5,865 nucleotides of DNA from Acidobacteriota bacterium (GCA_021779795.1 JAJXZZ010000216.1:1-5865), one strand, 5' to 3'. Positions 1 to 5,864 are shown, counted from the first letter of the stretch. The notes: generated from the letters alone by a model not told the origin. Made by a program: numbers and translations.

Positions 1-1
1 C

Positions 2-1114
2 CTAGATTTCCCCCCCCTCCCCGTCGATCCAGCCTCCCCCGAGCACCTCGTCGCCGTCGTAGAAGACGGCTGCCTGGCCCGGCGTGACGGCCGGCTGCGG
101 GGCGTCGAACTCGACGCGGACCCGCCCCTCGCCGAGCGGTTCGACCGACGCCGGCGCGGCCGGGTGCCGGTAGCGGATCTGGACCGAGGCCCGAAGGGGA
201 CCCGCTGGCGGCCCGCCCGCGATCCAGTTCACCCTCGAGGCATGCAGCGCGCGGCGTTCGAGCGCGGCGCGAGGTCCGACCGTCACGGACTGCGTGGCGG
301 CGTCGATCCGCACGACGTACAGCGGCGCGCGCGCCGAGACGCCGAGCCCCTTGCGCTGGCCCACGGTGAAGCGGTGGATGCCCGCGTGGCGGCCGAGCAC
401 GCGGCCTGCCGTGTCCACGATCGGGCCTGGCGGGATTGGCGCGGCCGCCCGGCGCTCGACGACGGCGGCGTAGTCGTCCCCCGGCACGAAGCAGACCTCC
501 TGGCTGTCCCGCTTGTCGGCGACGCGCAGGCCGAGGGACCTGGCCACCGCCCGCACGTCCGTCTTGCGCAGGTCGCCGAGCGGGAACACGGCGCGGGCGA
601 GTTGCGCCTGCGTGAGCGCGAACAGGAAGTACGCCTGGTCCTTCGCCGGATCGACGCCGCGCAGCAGCCGGCGCCGTCCCGTTCCAGGATCCTCGACGAC
701 CCTGGCGTAATGGCCGGTCGCCACCGAGTCCGCGCCCAGCGCCAGGGCCCGGTTTACCAGCTCCGCGAACTTCAGCTCGCTGTTGCAGTGGGCGCAGGGC
801 AGCGGCGTGCGGCCGGCGAGGTACTCGCGCACGAAATCGGCGATCACGGTCTCTTCGAACCGGCGCTCGAGGTTGACGATGTAGTGGGGGACGCCGAGCG
901 CCGCGGCCACGCGGCGCGCGTCGTGCAGGTCGTCGAGCGTGCAGCAGGATCCGAAGGCGGCCTGGCCCTCTCCGGCGTCGTAGAGCTGCATCGACAGGCC
1001 GACGACGTCCCAGCCTTCCCGCTGGAGCAGCGCCGCCGCCACCGACGAGTCCACGCCGCCCGACATGGCGACGACGATGCGCCGGCGGCCGCGCAGGGGG
1101 GCAGGCATCGTCAT
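2..1114 (-). CDS. mnmA: tRNA-specific 2-thiouridylase MnmA
   Basis: Adenylates and then thiolates C2 of wobble uridine 34 in tRNA-Lys, -Glu and -Gln, using persulfide sulfur passed from a cysteine desulfurase; cytoplasmic. The 370-residue product is close to the family's usual length (about 360-370). Seen: the ATP-binding PP-loop SGGVDSS at 18-24, the conserved CC pair at 57-58, the first catalytic cysteine C110 in CNSELKF, GHYARV around 134-139, the second catalytic cysteine C208 in DSQEVCFV, and the tRNA-binding GQRKGLGVS near 252-260. The C-terminal third matches the beta-barrel region of the family. C107 and C110 form a CxxC, the variant linked in some MnmA proteins to a bound Fe-S cluster. 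I chose the ATG at 1114 because it overlaps the upstream desulfurase stop as ATGA, implying translational coupling; a second ATG two codons later (1108) is the alternative. An upstream extension to 1192 has no family similarity. The TAG stop at 2-4 makes the gene complete. Confidence 0.96.
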   Translation of the reverse strand: MTMPAPLRGRRRIVVAMSGGVDSSVAAALLQREGWDVVGLSMQLYDAGEGQAAFGSCCTLDDLHDARRVAAALGVPHYIVNLERRFEETVIADFVREYLAGRTPLPCAHCNSELKFAELVNRALALGADSVATGHYARVVEDPGTGRRRLLRGVDPAKDQAYFLFALTQAQLARAVFPLGDLRKTDVRAVARSLGLRVADKRDSQEVCFVPGDDYAAVVERRAAAPIPPGPIVDTAGRVLGRHAGIHRFTVGQRKGLGVSARAPLYVVRIDAATQSVTVGPRAALERRALHASRVNWIAGGPPAGPLRASVQIRYRHPAAPASVEPLGEGRVRVEFDAPQPAVTPGQAAVFYDGDEVLGGGWIDGEGGEI

Positions 1115-2259
1115 CTCGCCGCCCGCAGGCGGCCGACGAGCGGGGGCAGGACGGCGAGCGTCCGCTCGATGTCCTCGGCGGTCGTGGTCCACCCCAGGCT
1201 GAACCGGATCGACGACTGCACGCGCCTGTGGGGGAGTCCCATCGCGCGGAGGACGTGAGAGGGCTCGAGCGACCCCGACGAGCAGGCGGATCCGGTGGAC
1301 ACGGCGATCCCCTCGAGGTCGAGGGCGATGAGCAGCGACTCGGCTTCCACGCCGTCGAAGGCGACGTTGGCCGTGTTCGCCACGCGGGGCGCGCCCGCGC
1401 CGTTGACGGCCGTGCCCGGGATCGCGGCGAGGAGGCCGGCCTCGAGCCGGTCGCGCAGGACGGCGAGGCGGGCGCTCTCGTCGGCCATGCGCGCCCGCGC
1501 GAGCCGGGCGGCGACGCCCGCGCCTACGATCGCGGGGACGTTCTCGGTCCCCGCGCGGCGGTTGCGCTCCTGCCGCCCGCCGGTGATCACGCCGGCCATC
1601 TTCGTGCCGCGGCGGAGCCAGAGCGCGCCGACGCCCTTCGGCCCGCCGAACTTGTGCGCCGCCAGCGACAGCAGGTCCGCGCCGAGCGCGCGGACGTCCA
1701 CCGGGATCTTGCCCGCGGCCTGCACCGCGTCGGTGTGAAAGGCGGCGCCGGCGGCGTGAGCCGCGCGCGCCAGCTCTTCGATCGGCTGGATGACGCCCGT
1801 CTCGTTGTTGGCCGCGATCACCGAGACCAGCGCGACGTCCGCGCCGAGGACCGACTCGAGCGCGGCCACGTCCACCAGGCCGGTCGCGTGGACGGGCAGG
1901 GTCGTGACCGGGCGGCCGCGGCGCGCCAGCGCCCTGGCCGTCTCCAGCACCGCCTCGTGCTCGACGGCGCTGACGACCAGGCGCGGCCGCGCGGCCGGGG
2001 CCGCGCCCATCAGTCCCCGGAGCGCGAGGTTGTCGGCCTCGGTGCCGCCCGCGGTGAAGACGATCTCCCCGGGTTCGGCCCCGATGAGGCGGGCCACCTC
2101 GGTTCTCGCGTCGTCGAGGGCCGCCTTGGCCCTCTGGCCGAAGGAGTGGATGCTCGAGGCGTTGCCGTACTCGTCGGCCAGCGCCCGCGCCATGGCGTCG
2201 AGCGCCTCGGGCACGAGCGGGGTGGTGGCGTTGTGATCGAGGTAGATTCGGGTTGTCAT
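1111..2259 (-). CDS. Class I (NifS/IscS-like) cysteine desulfurase
   Basis: PLP-dependent enzyme converting L-cysteine to L-alanine and an enzyme-bound persulfide, the sulfur source for tRNA thiolation and Fe-S assembly; cytoplasmic homodimer. The 382-residue product has the family's usual length. Seen: the N-terminal YLDHNATTP at 6-14, GGTEADN at 71-77, H101 in the EHEAVL motif (stacks on PLP), N152 in NNETGVIQ, D177 and Q180 in HTDAVQAAGK, the PLP-binding lysine K203 in AHKFGGPKG, R235 in the RRAGTENV region, and the persulfide cysteine C326 in GSACSSGS followed by LEPSHVLRAMG. The short cysteine loop and its sequence place it in the IscS/NifS class, not SufS. The ATG at 2259 begins the family's normal N-terminus; the open frame continues to 2517 without similarity. 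No clear Shine-Dalgarno is visible, which fits a nearly leaderless transcript from the extended -10 at 2275-2283. It lies directly upstream of mnmA, overlapping it by 4 bases, and probably serves that enzyme, like YrvO of Bacillus. I leave the symbol blank because iscS, nifS and yrvO cannot be separated here. Confidence 0.95.
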   Translation of the reverse strand: MTTRIYLDHNATTPLVPEALDAMARALADEYGNASSIHSFGQRAKAALDDARTEVARLIGAEPGEIVFTAGGTEADNLALRGLMGAAPAARPRLVVSAVEHEAVLETARALARRGRPVTTLPVHATGLVDVAALESVLGADVALVSVIAANNETGVIQPIEELARAAHAAGAAFHTDAVQAAGKIPVDVRALGADLLSLAAHKFGGPKGVGALWLRRGTKMAGVITGGRQERNRRAGTENVPAIVGAGVAARLARARMADESARLAVLRDRLEAGLLAAIPGTAVNGAGAPRVANTANVAFDGVEAESLLIALDLEGIAVSTGSACSSGSLEPSHVLRAMGLPHRRVQSSIRFSLGWTTTAEDIERTLAVLPPLVGRLRAAR

Positions 2260-2274
2260 GCGGCCGGCAGGTCG

Positions 2275-2283
2275 ATCATAGCA
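2275..2283 (-). promoter_or_regulatory. Extended -10 promoter for the cysteine desulfurase-mnmA pair
   Basis: Read on the minus strand the bases are TGC followed by TATGAT, an extended -10 (TGn) with a 5/6 hexamer match. No good -35 is present: the 17-base-spaced hexamer would be GGAAGC (2298-2303). Extended -10 promoters often tolerate a poor -35. Transcription would start near 2267-2269, leaving only about 8-10 bases before the ATG at 2259. Prediction from sequence only. Confidence 0.45.
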
Positions 2284-2293
2284 CTGCCGCCGG

Positions 2294-2350
2294 GCGCGCT
2301 TCCGAGGGCGCCGCCTGGGCCCCGATCGCCCGCCGCCGCGCGCGCTTCCG
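2294..2350. repeat. Pair of 11-bp direct repeats in the divergent promoter region
   Basis: GCGCGCTTCCG occurs at 2294-2304 and again at 2340-2350, start to start 46 bases. The first copy overlaps the position of the -35 element of the leftward promoter. An octamer CCGCCGGG also occurs twice nearby (2287-2294 and 2348-2355). In DNA this GC-rich short repeats arise easily by chance, so an operator role is only a possibility. Confidence 0.3.
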
Positions 2351-2388
2351 CCGGGTGTCGGCGTGTCGTCCGCGGGCCGGGACAACGG

Positions 2389-2418
2389 TGGACAATGCCG
2401 GAACCGGTCCCATATACT
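2389..2418 (+). promoter_or_regulatory. Sigma70-like promoter for the bactofilin gene
   Basis: A -35 hexamer TGGACA (2389-2394, 5/6 to consensus) and a -10 hexamer TATACT (2413-2418, 5/6) are separated by 18 bases. The AT-rich -10 stands out in a strongly GC-rich intergenic region. Transcription would start near 2425, giving a leader of about 90 bases before the bactofilin ATG at 2516. GGACAA is repeated 10 bases apart (2380-2385 and 2390-2395), the second copy overlapping the -35, so a regulator could bind here on one face of the helix. Confidence 0.6.
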
Positions 2419-2440
2419 GGCCGAGGATTGCTCGTGCGGC

Positions 2441-2458
2441 GCGGGCGTGGCGGCCCGC
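2441..2458 (+). other. Hairpin in the bactofilin mRNA leader
   Basis: GCGGGC (2441-2446) pairs with GCCCGC (2453-2458) around a 6-base loop. A competing 6-bp stem pairs 2434-2439 with 2455-2460. Either could form in the roughly 90-base leader. No known riboswitch or leader-peptide pattern was recognised. The rest of the leader includes a GAGGAGG at 2476-2482 that is too far (33 bases) from the ATG to serve it. Confidence 0.3.
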
Positions 2459-2515
2459 ACAGACGGTTCGTCATCGAGGAGGCAGGGCGCCGGAACGGCC
2501 TGCCGGGGGGAGAGC

Positions 2516-3034
2516 ATGTGGAAGCGTGACGAGAGCGTGCGGCCGACGGTGGGTCGCGAGCCGGTTCAGCCGACGGCGCCTGGCGGAGCGGCCGCGCACG
2601 GCCTCGAAACCGACCTGCGGCGGCCCGGGGACGTCCGCGACGTCGTCAACATCGGCAAGTCGGTCGTGATCAAGGGCGAGCTGAACGGCAGCGAGGACCT
2701 CACGGTCGAGGGGTACGTGGACGGCACGATCGAGCTGAAGGATCACGTCCTCACCATCGGCCCGCACGGGCGGATCAAGGCCGAGATCTTCGCCAAGGCC
2801 GTGGTCGTGCTGGGCAAGGTGAACGGCAACGTCACCGCCAGCGAGAAGGTGGATATCCGTGACAACGGGTCGGTCGAGGGGAACATCGTCGCGCCGCGCG
2901 TGGCGATTGCCGAAGGGGCGCACTTCAGGGGCAGCGTGGACATGCAGCGGAAGCCCGAGGCCGTCAAGCCGCCCGAGGCGCCGAAGGCCGAGACCAAGCC
3001 CGTCGCCCAGGCGCCGAACGGCTCCAAGCCGTAA
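2516..3034 (+). CDS. Bactofilin (polymer-forming cytoskeletal protein)
   Basis: Bactofilins self-assemble without nucleotide into filaments or membrane-associated patches that scaffold cell-shape, peptidoglycan or chromosome-positioning factors. The 172-residue product shows the family's three-part plan: a flexible N-terminal tail (about 1-42), a beta-helical DUF583 core (about 45-143) and a Pro/Lys/Ala-rich C-terminal tail (about 144-172). The core begins with VNIGKSVVIKGEL, then shows the repeating short strands and glycine turns of the right-handed beta-helix (LTVEGYVDGTI, LTIGPHGRIKAEIFAKAV, VLGKVNGNVTASEKV, VEGNIVAPRVAIAEGAHFRGSVDM). There is no signal peptide or transmembrane segment, as is usual. 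I chose the ATG at 2516 because a purine-rich GGGGGGAGAG lies immediately upstream and the open frame above it has no family similarity. It has its own promoter (2389-2418) and a probable terminator after it, so it looks monocistronic. The usual partner genes (M23 peptidase, ParAB) are absent from this window, so its specific job cannot be told. Confidence 0.93.
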   Translation: MWKRDESVRPTVGREPVQPTAPGGAAAHGLETDLRRPGDVRDVVNIGKSVVIKGELNGSEDLTVEGYVDGTIELKDHVLTIGPHGRIKAEIFAKAVVVLGKVNGNVTASEKVDIRDNGSVEGNIVAPRVAIAEGAHFRGSVDMQRKPEAVKPPEAPKAETKPVAQAPNGSKP

Positions 3035-3063
3035 CCCGCGCCGCGCACGCGAACCGCACGAGA

Positions 3064-3102
3064 GCCGGGCCTCAGCCCGCACAGAGGCCCGGCCGCCATT
3101 TT
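3064..3102 (+). terminator. Probable intrinsic terminator after the bactofilin gene
   Basis: A perfect 10-bp inverted repeat, GCCGGGCCTC (3064-3073) and GAGGCCCGGC (3084-3093), encloses a 10-base loop. Five bases after the stem comes TTTT (3099-3102). The stem is very stable but the T run is short and slightly offset, so termination may be partial or Rho-assisted. It lies 29 bases after the bactofilin stop and 16 bases before the next start, splitting the right arm into two transcription units. Confidence 0.6.
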
Positions 3103-3118
3103 CAAGCGAGGGTGCCCC

Positions 3119-3817
3119 TTGTCCGGTGTTGGGAAGGTCACGGGGTTCCTGTCCCGCCTGACGCGCAAGGCGCCGCCGCCGGCGCGGGCGGCGGTGGCGG
3201 GGCCGGAACGCGTCGAGGCCGACCCGGCCCCCGAGCCGGTCGTTTCGACCAAGGCCCTGCGGAAGTTCGTCGGCGCCTTGAGGCAGTGCCCGTCGCCGAC
3301 GCTGCTCGATCTCGGCCCGGTGCTCGGGCCGAACATCCAGTACTTCGGCGAGCAGCTCGGCTGCAAGGTGATCGTCGAGGACGTGTTCGAGAGCCTCGAC
3401 CGCTTCGAGGAGGAGGGCCGGCCGTCGGACCTGCCGGCGTTCCTGGAGACGAGGTTCCCGCAGCCGGCCGAGAGCGTGGACGGGATCCTGTGCTGGAACC
3501 TGTTCGACTTCCTGGACAGGCCGTCGGCGGACGTCGTCGCGGCGCACGTGATGCGCCTGCTGAAGCCGAACGGCGTGCTCTTCGGGATGTTCGCCACCGA
3601 TCGCGGTGCCGAGGCGCGCTTCACGAAGTTCGTCGTCGTCGACGACGACGCCTTTCGCCACCGCGAGTACTCGAGGCCGCGGGCGCGCCGGGCGGCGATG
3701 CAGAACCGCGACATCGGCCACCTGTTCGGCGAACTGCGGGTGTCGGACCTGTTCCTGCTGCAGACCAGGGTGCGGGAAGTCCTGTTTCGCAAGCCCGGCT
3801 ACCGGTTGAACAAGTAA
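3119..3817 (+). CDS. Class I SAM-dependent methyltransferase-like protein, divergent
   Basis: Predicted SAM-binding Rossmann-fold protein of 232 residues; substrate unknown. Residues 1-45 are a basic then Pro/Ala-rich, probably disordered extension. The fold is suggested by LLDLGPVLGPN at 62-72 (motif I position), a beta-strand ending in acidic E87-D88 within KVIVEDVFESL (the position that normally contacts the SAM ribose), VDGILCWNLFDFL at 120-132 (motif IV-like), and MRLLKPNGVLFGMF at 145-158 (motif V/VI region, as in many methyltransferases). Motif I is degenerate: the central glycine of GxGxG is Val68. Catalysis is therefore uncertain, and it could be a SAM-binding or structural relative. 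The start is TTG at 3119, supported by GAGGG at 3108-3112 with 6-base spacing; no ATG lies near the N-terminus, and the first in-frame GTG would remove 25 residues. It is followed after 15 bases by a SAM hydrolase gene, with which it is probably co-transcribed. I see no clear promoter of its own after the preceding terminator. Confidence 0.75.
   Translation: MSGVGKVTGFLSRLTRKAPPPARAAVAGPERVEADPAPEPVVSTKALRKFVGALRQCPSPTLLDLGPVLGPNIQYFGEQLGCKVIVEDVFESLDRFEEEGRPSDLPAFLETRFPQPAESVDGILCWNLFDFLDRPSADVVAAHVMRLLKPNGVLFGMFATDRGAEARFTKFVVVDDDAFRHREYSRPRARRAAMQNRDIGHLFGELRVSDLFLLQTRVREVLFRKPGYRLNK
3631..3650. repeat. Perfect 20-bp palindrome inside the methyltransferase-like gene
   Basis: The bases from 3631 to 3650 equal their own reverse complement, centred on GTCGAC. 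In frame they are three GTC codons followed by three GAC codons (Val-Val-Val-Asp-Asp-Asp, residues 172-177) with flanking bases. Repeated preferred codons for Val and Asp produce such a palindrome automatically, so coding constraint is the likely cause. Confidence 0.5.
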
Positions 3818-3832
3818 GGGGGCGAGCGTCCC

Positions 3833-4630
3833 ATGCGCCCAGTGGTTGCCCTGCTCACGGATTTCGGTGTCCGGGATCACTACGCGGGCACGATGAAGGG
3901 CGTGATCCTCGGCATCTGCCCCGAGACGACGCTGGTCGACATCTCGCACGACGTGCCGCCGCACGACGTGCTGACGGCGTCGCTGGAGCTGGCCGCCTGC
4001 TACAAGTACTTCCCGGCGGGCACGATCTTCCTCGCCGTCGTCGATCCCGGCGTCGGCTCCTCGCGCCGGCCGCTCGCGGCCGAGGCCGGCGACTACCGGT
4101 TCGTCGCGCCCGACAACGGCGTCCTGTCGGCGGTCTTCAAGGAGCTTCCCCCCAGGCGCGTCGTCGAGCTGACCGAGCGCCGCTTCGGGCGCCCGACCGT
4201 GAGCCGCACCTTCGAGGGACGCGACCGGTTCGCGCCGGCGGCCGGCTGGCTGGCGAAGGGGACCGACCTGAAAGCCCTCGGCCGCGGGCTGACCGACTAC
4301 GTCCGGCTGGCCATCCCCGACGCGGTCGCCTCCGAGACGGAGGTGCGCGGCGAGGTGCTGCGGGTGGACCGGTTCGGCAACCTCATCACCAACATCGACC
4401 GCCGAGCCTTCGACCGCCTCGGCCGGCTCGGCGAGGTGCCGCTGGAGATCCACGCGGGCGCGCACCTGGTCGGGCGGATGGTGACGACCTACTCGGAGAT
4501 CGGCCCGGACGAGGTGTGCAGCCTCTTCGGGAGCACGGATCACCTGGAGATTGCGGCCAACGCCGCGAGCGCGGCCGACACGCTCCATCTCGGACGCGGC
4601 GCCGCCGTCAGCGTCATCAGGGCCTCATGA
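3833..4630 (+). CDS. SAM hydrolase (DUF62 / SAM hydroxide adenosyltransferase family)
   Basis: Family members hydrolyse S-adenosylmethionine to adenosine and L-methionine, and are relatives of the bacterial fluorinase and chlorinase. The 265-residue product has the usual length and two-domain plan. The N-terminal domain shows LLTDFGVRDHYAGTMKGVI at 7-25, VDISHDVPPHDV at 35-46, VVDPGVGSSRR at 69-79 and FVAPDNGVLS at 90-99. The C-terminal domain shows RFGNLITNI at 180-188 and LEIAANAASAADTL at 238-251, matching the adenine-binding end of the fold. Of the family's Asp-Arg-His triad, D71 and R78 are present, but the expected His in TFHGRD is Glu128 (TFEGRD; GAG at 4214-4216). The halogenase-type insertion of fluorinases between the two N-terminal motifs is missing, so hydrolysis is more likely than halogenation. 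The ATG at 3833 starts the conserved N-terminus; AAGGGGG at 3816-3822 overlaps the preceding stop and gives a rather long spacing. The stop overlaps the start of the following acyl-CoA dehydrogenase gene. Confidence 0.9.
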   Translation: MRPVVALLTDFGVRDHYAGTMKGVILGICPETTLVDISHDVPPHDVLTASLELAACYKYFPAGTIFLAVVDPGVGSSRRPLAAEAGDYRFVAPDNGVLSAVFKELPPRRVVELTERRFGRPTVSRTFEGRDRFAPAAGWLAKGTDLKALGRGLTDYVRLAIPDAVASETEVRGEVLRVDRFGNLITNIDRRAFDRLGRLGEVPLEIHAGAHLVGRMVTTYSEIGPDEVCSLFGSTDHLEIAANAASAADTLHLGRGAAVSVIRAS

Positions 4631-5847
4631 TGAATTTCGACCTCAGCGACGATCACCGGCTTCTCGAGGAGAGCGTCCGCGAGTGGGGGGCGCGCGAAGT
4701 CGCGCCGCGCATCCGCGAGCTGGACCGCCAGCACCGGTTCGACCCGGCCATCCTCGCGCAGATGGCCGACCTCGGCCTGCTCGGCGCCTCCATCCCCGCC
4801 GAGTACGGGGGCAGCGGGACCGACTACATCGGCCTCGGCCTCGCCAGCGAGGAACTGGAGTACGTGGACACCTCGCTGCGCGTGATCCTGTCGGTGCACG
4901 TGGGGCTGAACAGCCTCACGGTTTTGTCGTGGGGGACCGAGGATCAGAAGCGGCGCTACCTGGTGCCGCAGGCGGAGGGGCGCAAAATCGCCACGTTCGG
5001 CCTGACCGAGCCGGCGGCCGGAAGCGACGCGCGCGGGATCCAGACGGTCGCCGTCAAGAAGGGCGACCGGTACCTGCTGACGGGCGAGAAGATGTGGATC
5101 TCGCTCGCCGACGTCGCCGATCACTTCCTCGTGATCGCCTGGTCGGACCTCGAGAAGAAGAAGCGGCGCGACCCCTCGGGGATGTCGGCGTTTCTCGTCG
5201 AGCGCGCGTTCGAGGGGTTCAGCAGCGGGACGCTGAAGGAGAAGTGGGGCATCCTCGCGGGCAACACCGGCTTCTTCAAGATGGAGGAGGTCGAGGTGCC
5301 CGAGGAGAACCTGCTCGGGCGGCCCGGCGAGGGGTTCAAGATCGCGATGTTCGCGTTGGACCAGGGGCGCTACACCGTGGCGGCCGGCGCGACGGGGCTC
5401 ATCCGCGCCTGCCGGGACGCCGCGGCGACGTACGCCCGGGAGCGGACGACGTTCGGCGTCGAGATCGGGCAGCACCAGTTGGTGAAGGAGCTGATCGCGC
5501 AGATGGAATCGGACTACCAGGCCGCGCGCCTGCTCTGGCTGCGGGCCGGGTGGTTGAAGAACGTGGGGCGCCGCAGCACGCGCGAGACGGGACTGGCCAA
5601 GTGGTTTGCCACCGTGGCGTCCGAGCGCGCCGCGTCCGACGCGGTGCAGGTGCACGGCGCCAACGGGTACTCGGACGAGTACCCGGTCGGCCGCTTCTAC
5701 CGGAACTCGAAGGGGGCCGTGATCTACGAGGGGACGCGCGAGATCCACAAGCTGATGCAGGCCGACTACGTGCTGGGGTACCGCGAGGACCGCCCGACGC
5801 GCTGCGTGCTGCCTCCCTTCGCCGGCGAGCGCGCGTCCGCGCGCTGA
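4630..5847 (+). CDS. Acyl-CoA dehydrogenase
   Basis: FAD flavoprotein that oxidises an acyl-CoA to the trans-2-enoyl-CoA, passing electrons to electron-transfer flavoprotein; cytoplasmic, in fatty-acid, amino-acid or aromatic-acid degradation. The 405-residue product has a complete family architecture: an N-terminal helical domain (about 1-115), a beta-barrel middle domain with signature GLTEPAAGSD at 124-133 and TGEKMWIS at 151-158, and a C-terminal helical domain with RERTTFGVEIGQHQ at 270-283 and IYEGTREI at 365-372. E367 sits where short- and medium-chain enzymes carry the catalytic base. The usual GGxGY before EYPVxR is ANGY here. Substrate chain length cannot be read from the sequence. 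The ATG at 4630 is preferred because AGGG at 4619-4622 sits 7 bases away; the adjacent ATG at 4627 adds one Met and would give an ATGA overlap. Either way it is translationally coupled to the SAM hydrolase gene. No electron-transfer flavoprotein or other beta-oxidation gene is in the window, so the operon link may be incidental. Confidence 0.95.
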   Translation: MNFDLSDDHRLLEESVREWGAREVAPRIRELDRQHRFDPAILAQMADLGLLGASIPAEYGGSGTDYIGLGLASEELEYVDTSLRVILSVHVGLNSLTVLSWGTEDQKRRYLVPQAEGRKIATFGLTEPAAGSDARGIQTVAVKKGDRYLLTGEKMWISLADVADHFLVIAWSDLEKKKRRDPSGMSAFLVERAFEGFSSGTLKEKWGILAGNTGFFKMEEVEVPEENLLGRPGEGFKIAMFALDQGRYTVAAGATGLIRACRDAAATYARERTTFGVEIGQHQLVKELIAQMESDYQAARLLWLRAGWLKNVGRRSTRETGLAKWFATVASERAASDAVQVHGANGYSDEYPVGRFYRNSKGAVIYEGTREIHKLMQADYVLGYREDRPTRCVLPPFAGERASAR

Positions 5848-5852
5848 CCGCC

Positions 5853-5864
5853 GCCGCCGGCGGC
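5853..5864. other. GC palindrome just after the acyl-CoA dehydrogenase gene
   Basis: GCCGCCGGCGGC is a perfect 12-base palindrome beginning 5 bases after the stop codon. It may be part of a transcription terminator hairpin, but the window ends at 5865, so no T run or longer stem can be assessed. Confidence 0.2.

Noticed and set aside
1228..2529. A 433-codon plus-strand open frame opposite the cysteine desulfurase gene
   Set aside because: Composition is typical of a GC-rich shadow frame, and the opposite strand holds a complete, motif-perfect desulfurase.
2428..2529. Possible 33-residue upstream ORF (TTG start) in the bactofilin leader overlapping the bactofilin start
   Set aside because: The only ribosome-binding-like bases abut the TTG, the peptide is Arg/Gly-rich with no recognisable leader-peptide pattern, and it is the tail of a shadow frame.
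3631..3650. The 20-bp perfect palindrome as a regulatory operator
   Set aside because: It is fully explained by three Val GTC codons followed by three Asp GAC codons inside a coding region.
2471..4588. A 705-codon open frame on the minus strand opposite the bactofilin, methyltransferase-like and SAM hydrolase genes
   Set aside because: Its translation is Arg/Ala/Pro/His-rich low-complexity sequence without domains, while the plus strand encodes recognisable conserved families throughout. It is an antisense shadow caused by high GC content.
3112..4626. Upstream 505-codon extension of the acyl-CoA dehydrogenase frame, which would make a giant fusion protein
   Set aside because: The extension is out of frame with the methyltransferase-like and SAM hydrolase genes it crosses and has shadow-like composition; family similarity starts exactly at the ATGs at 4627/4630.
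3833..4630. SAM-dependent fluorinase or chlorinase
   Set aside because: The sequence has the VDPGVGS and RR signature of the DUF62 hydrolases and lacks the fluorinase insertion and its TYPATGT-like motif; no halometabolite genes are nearby.
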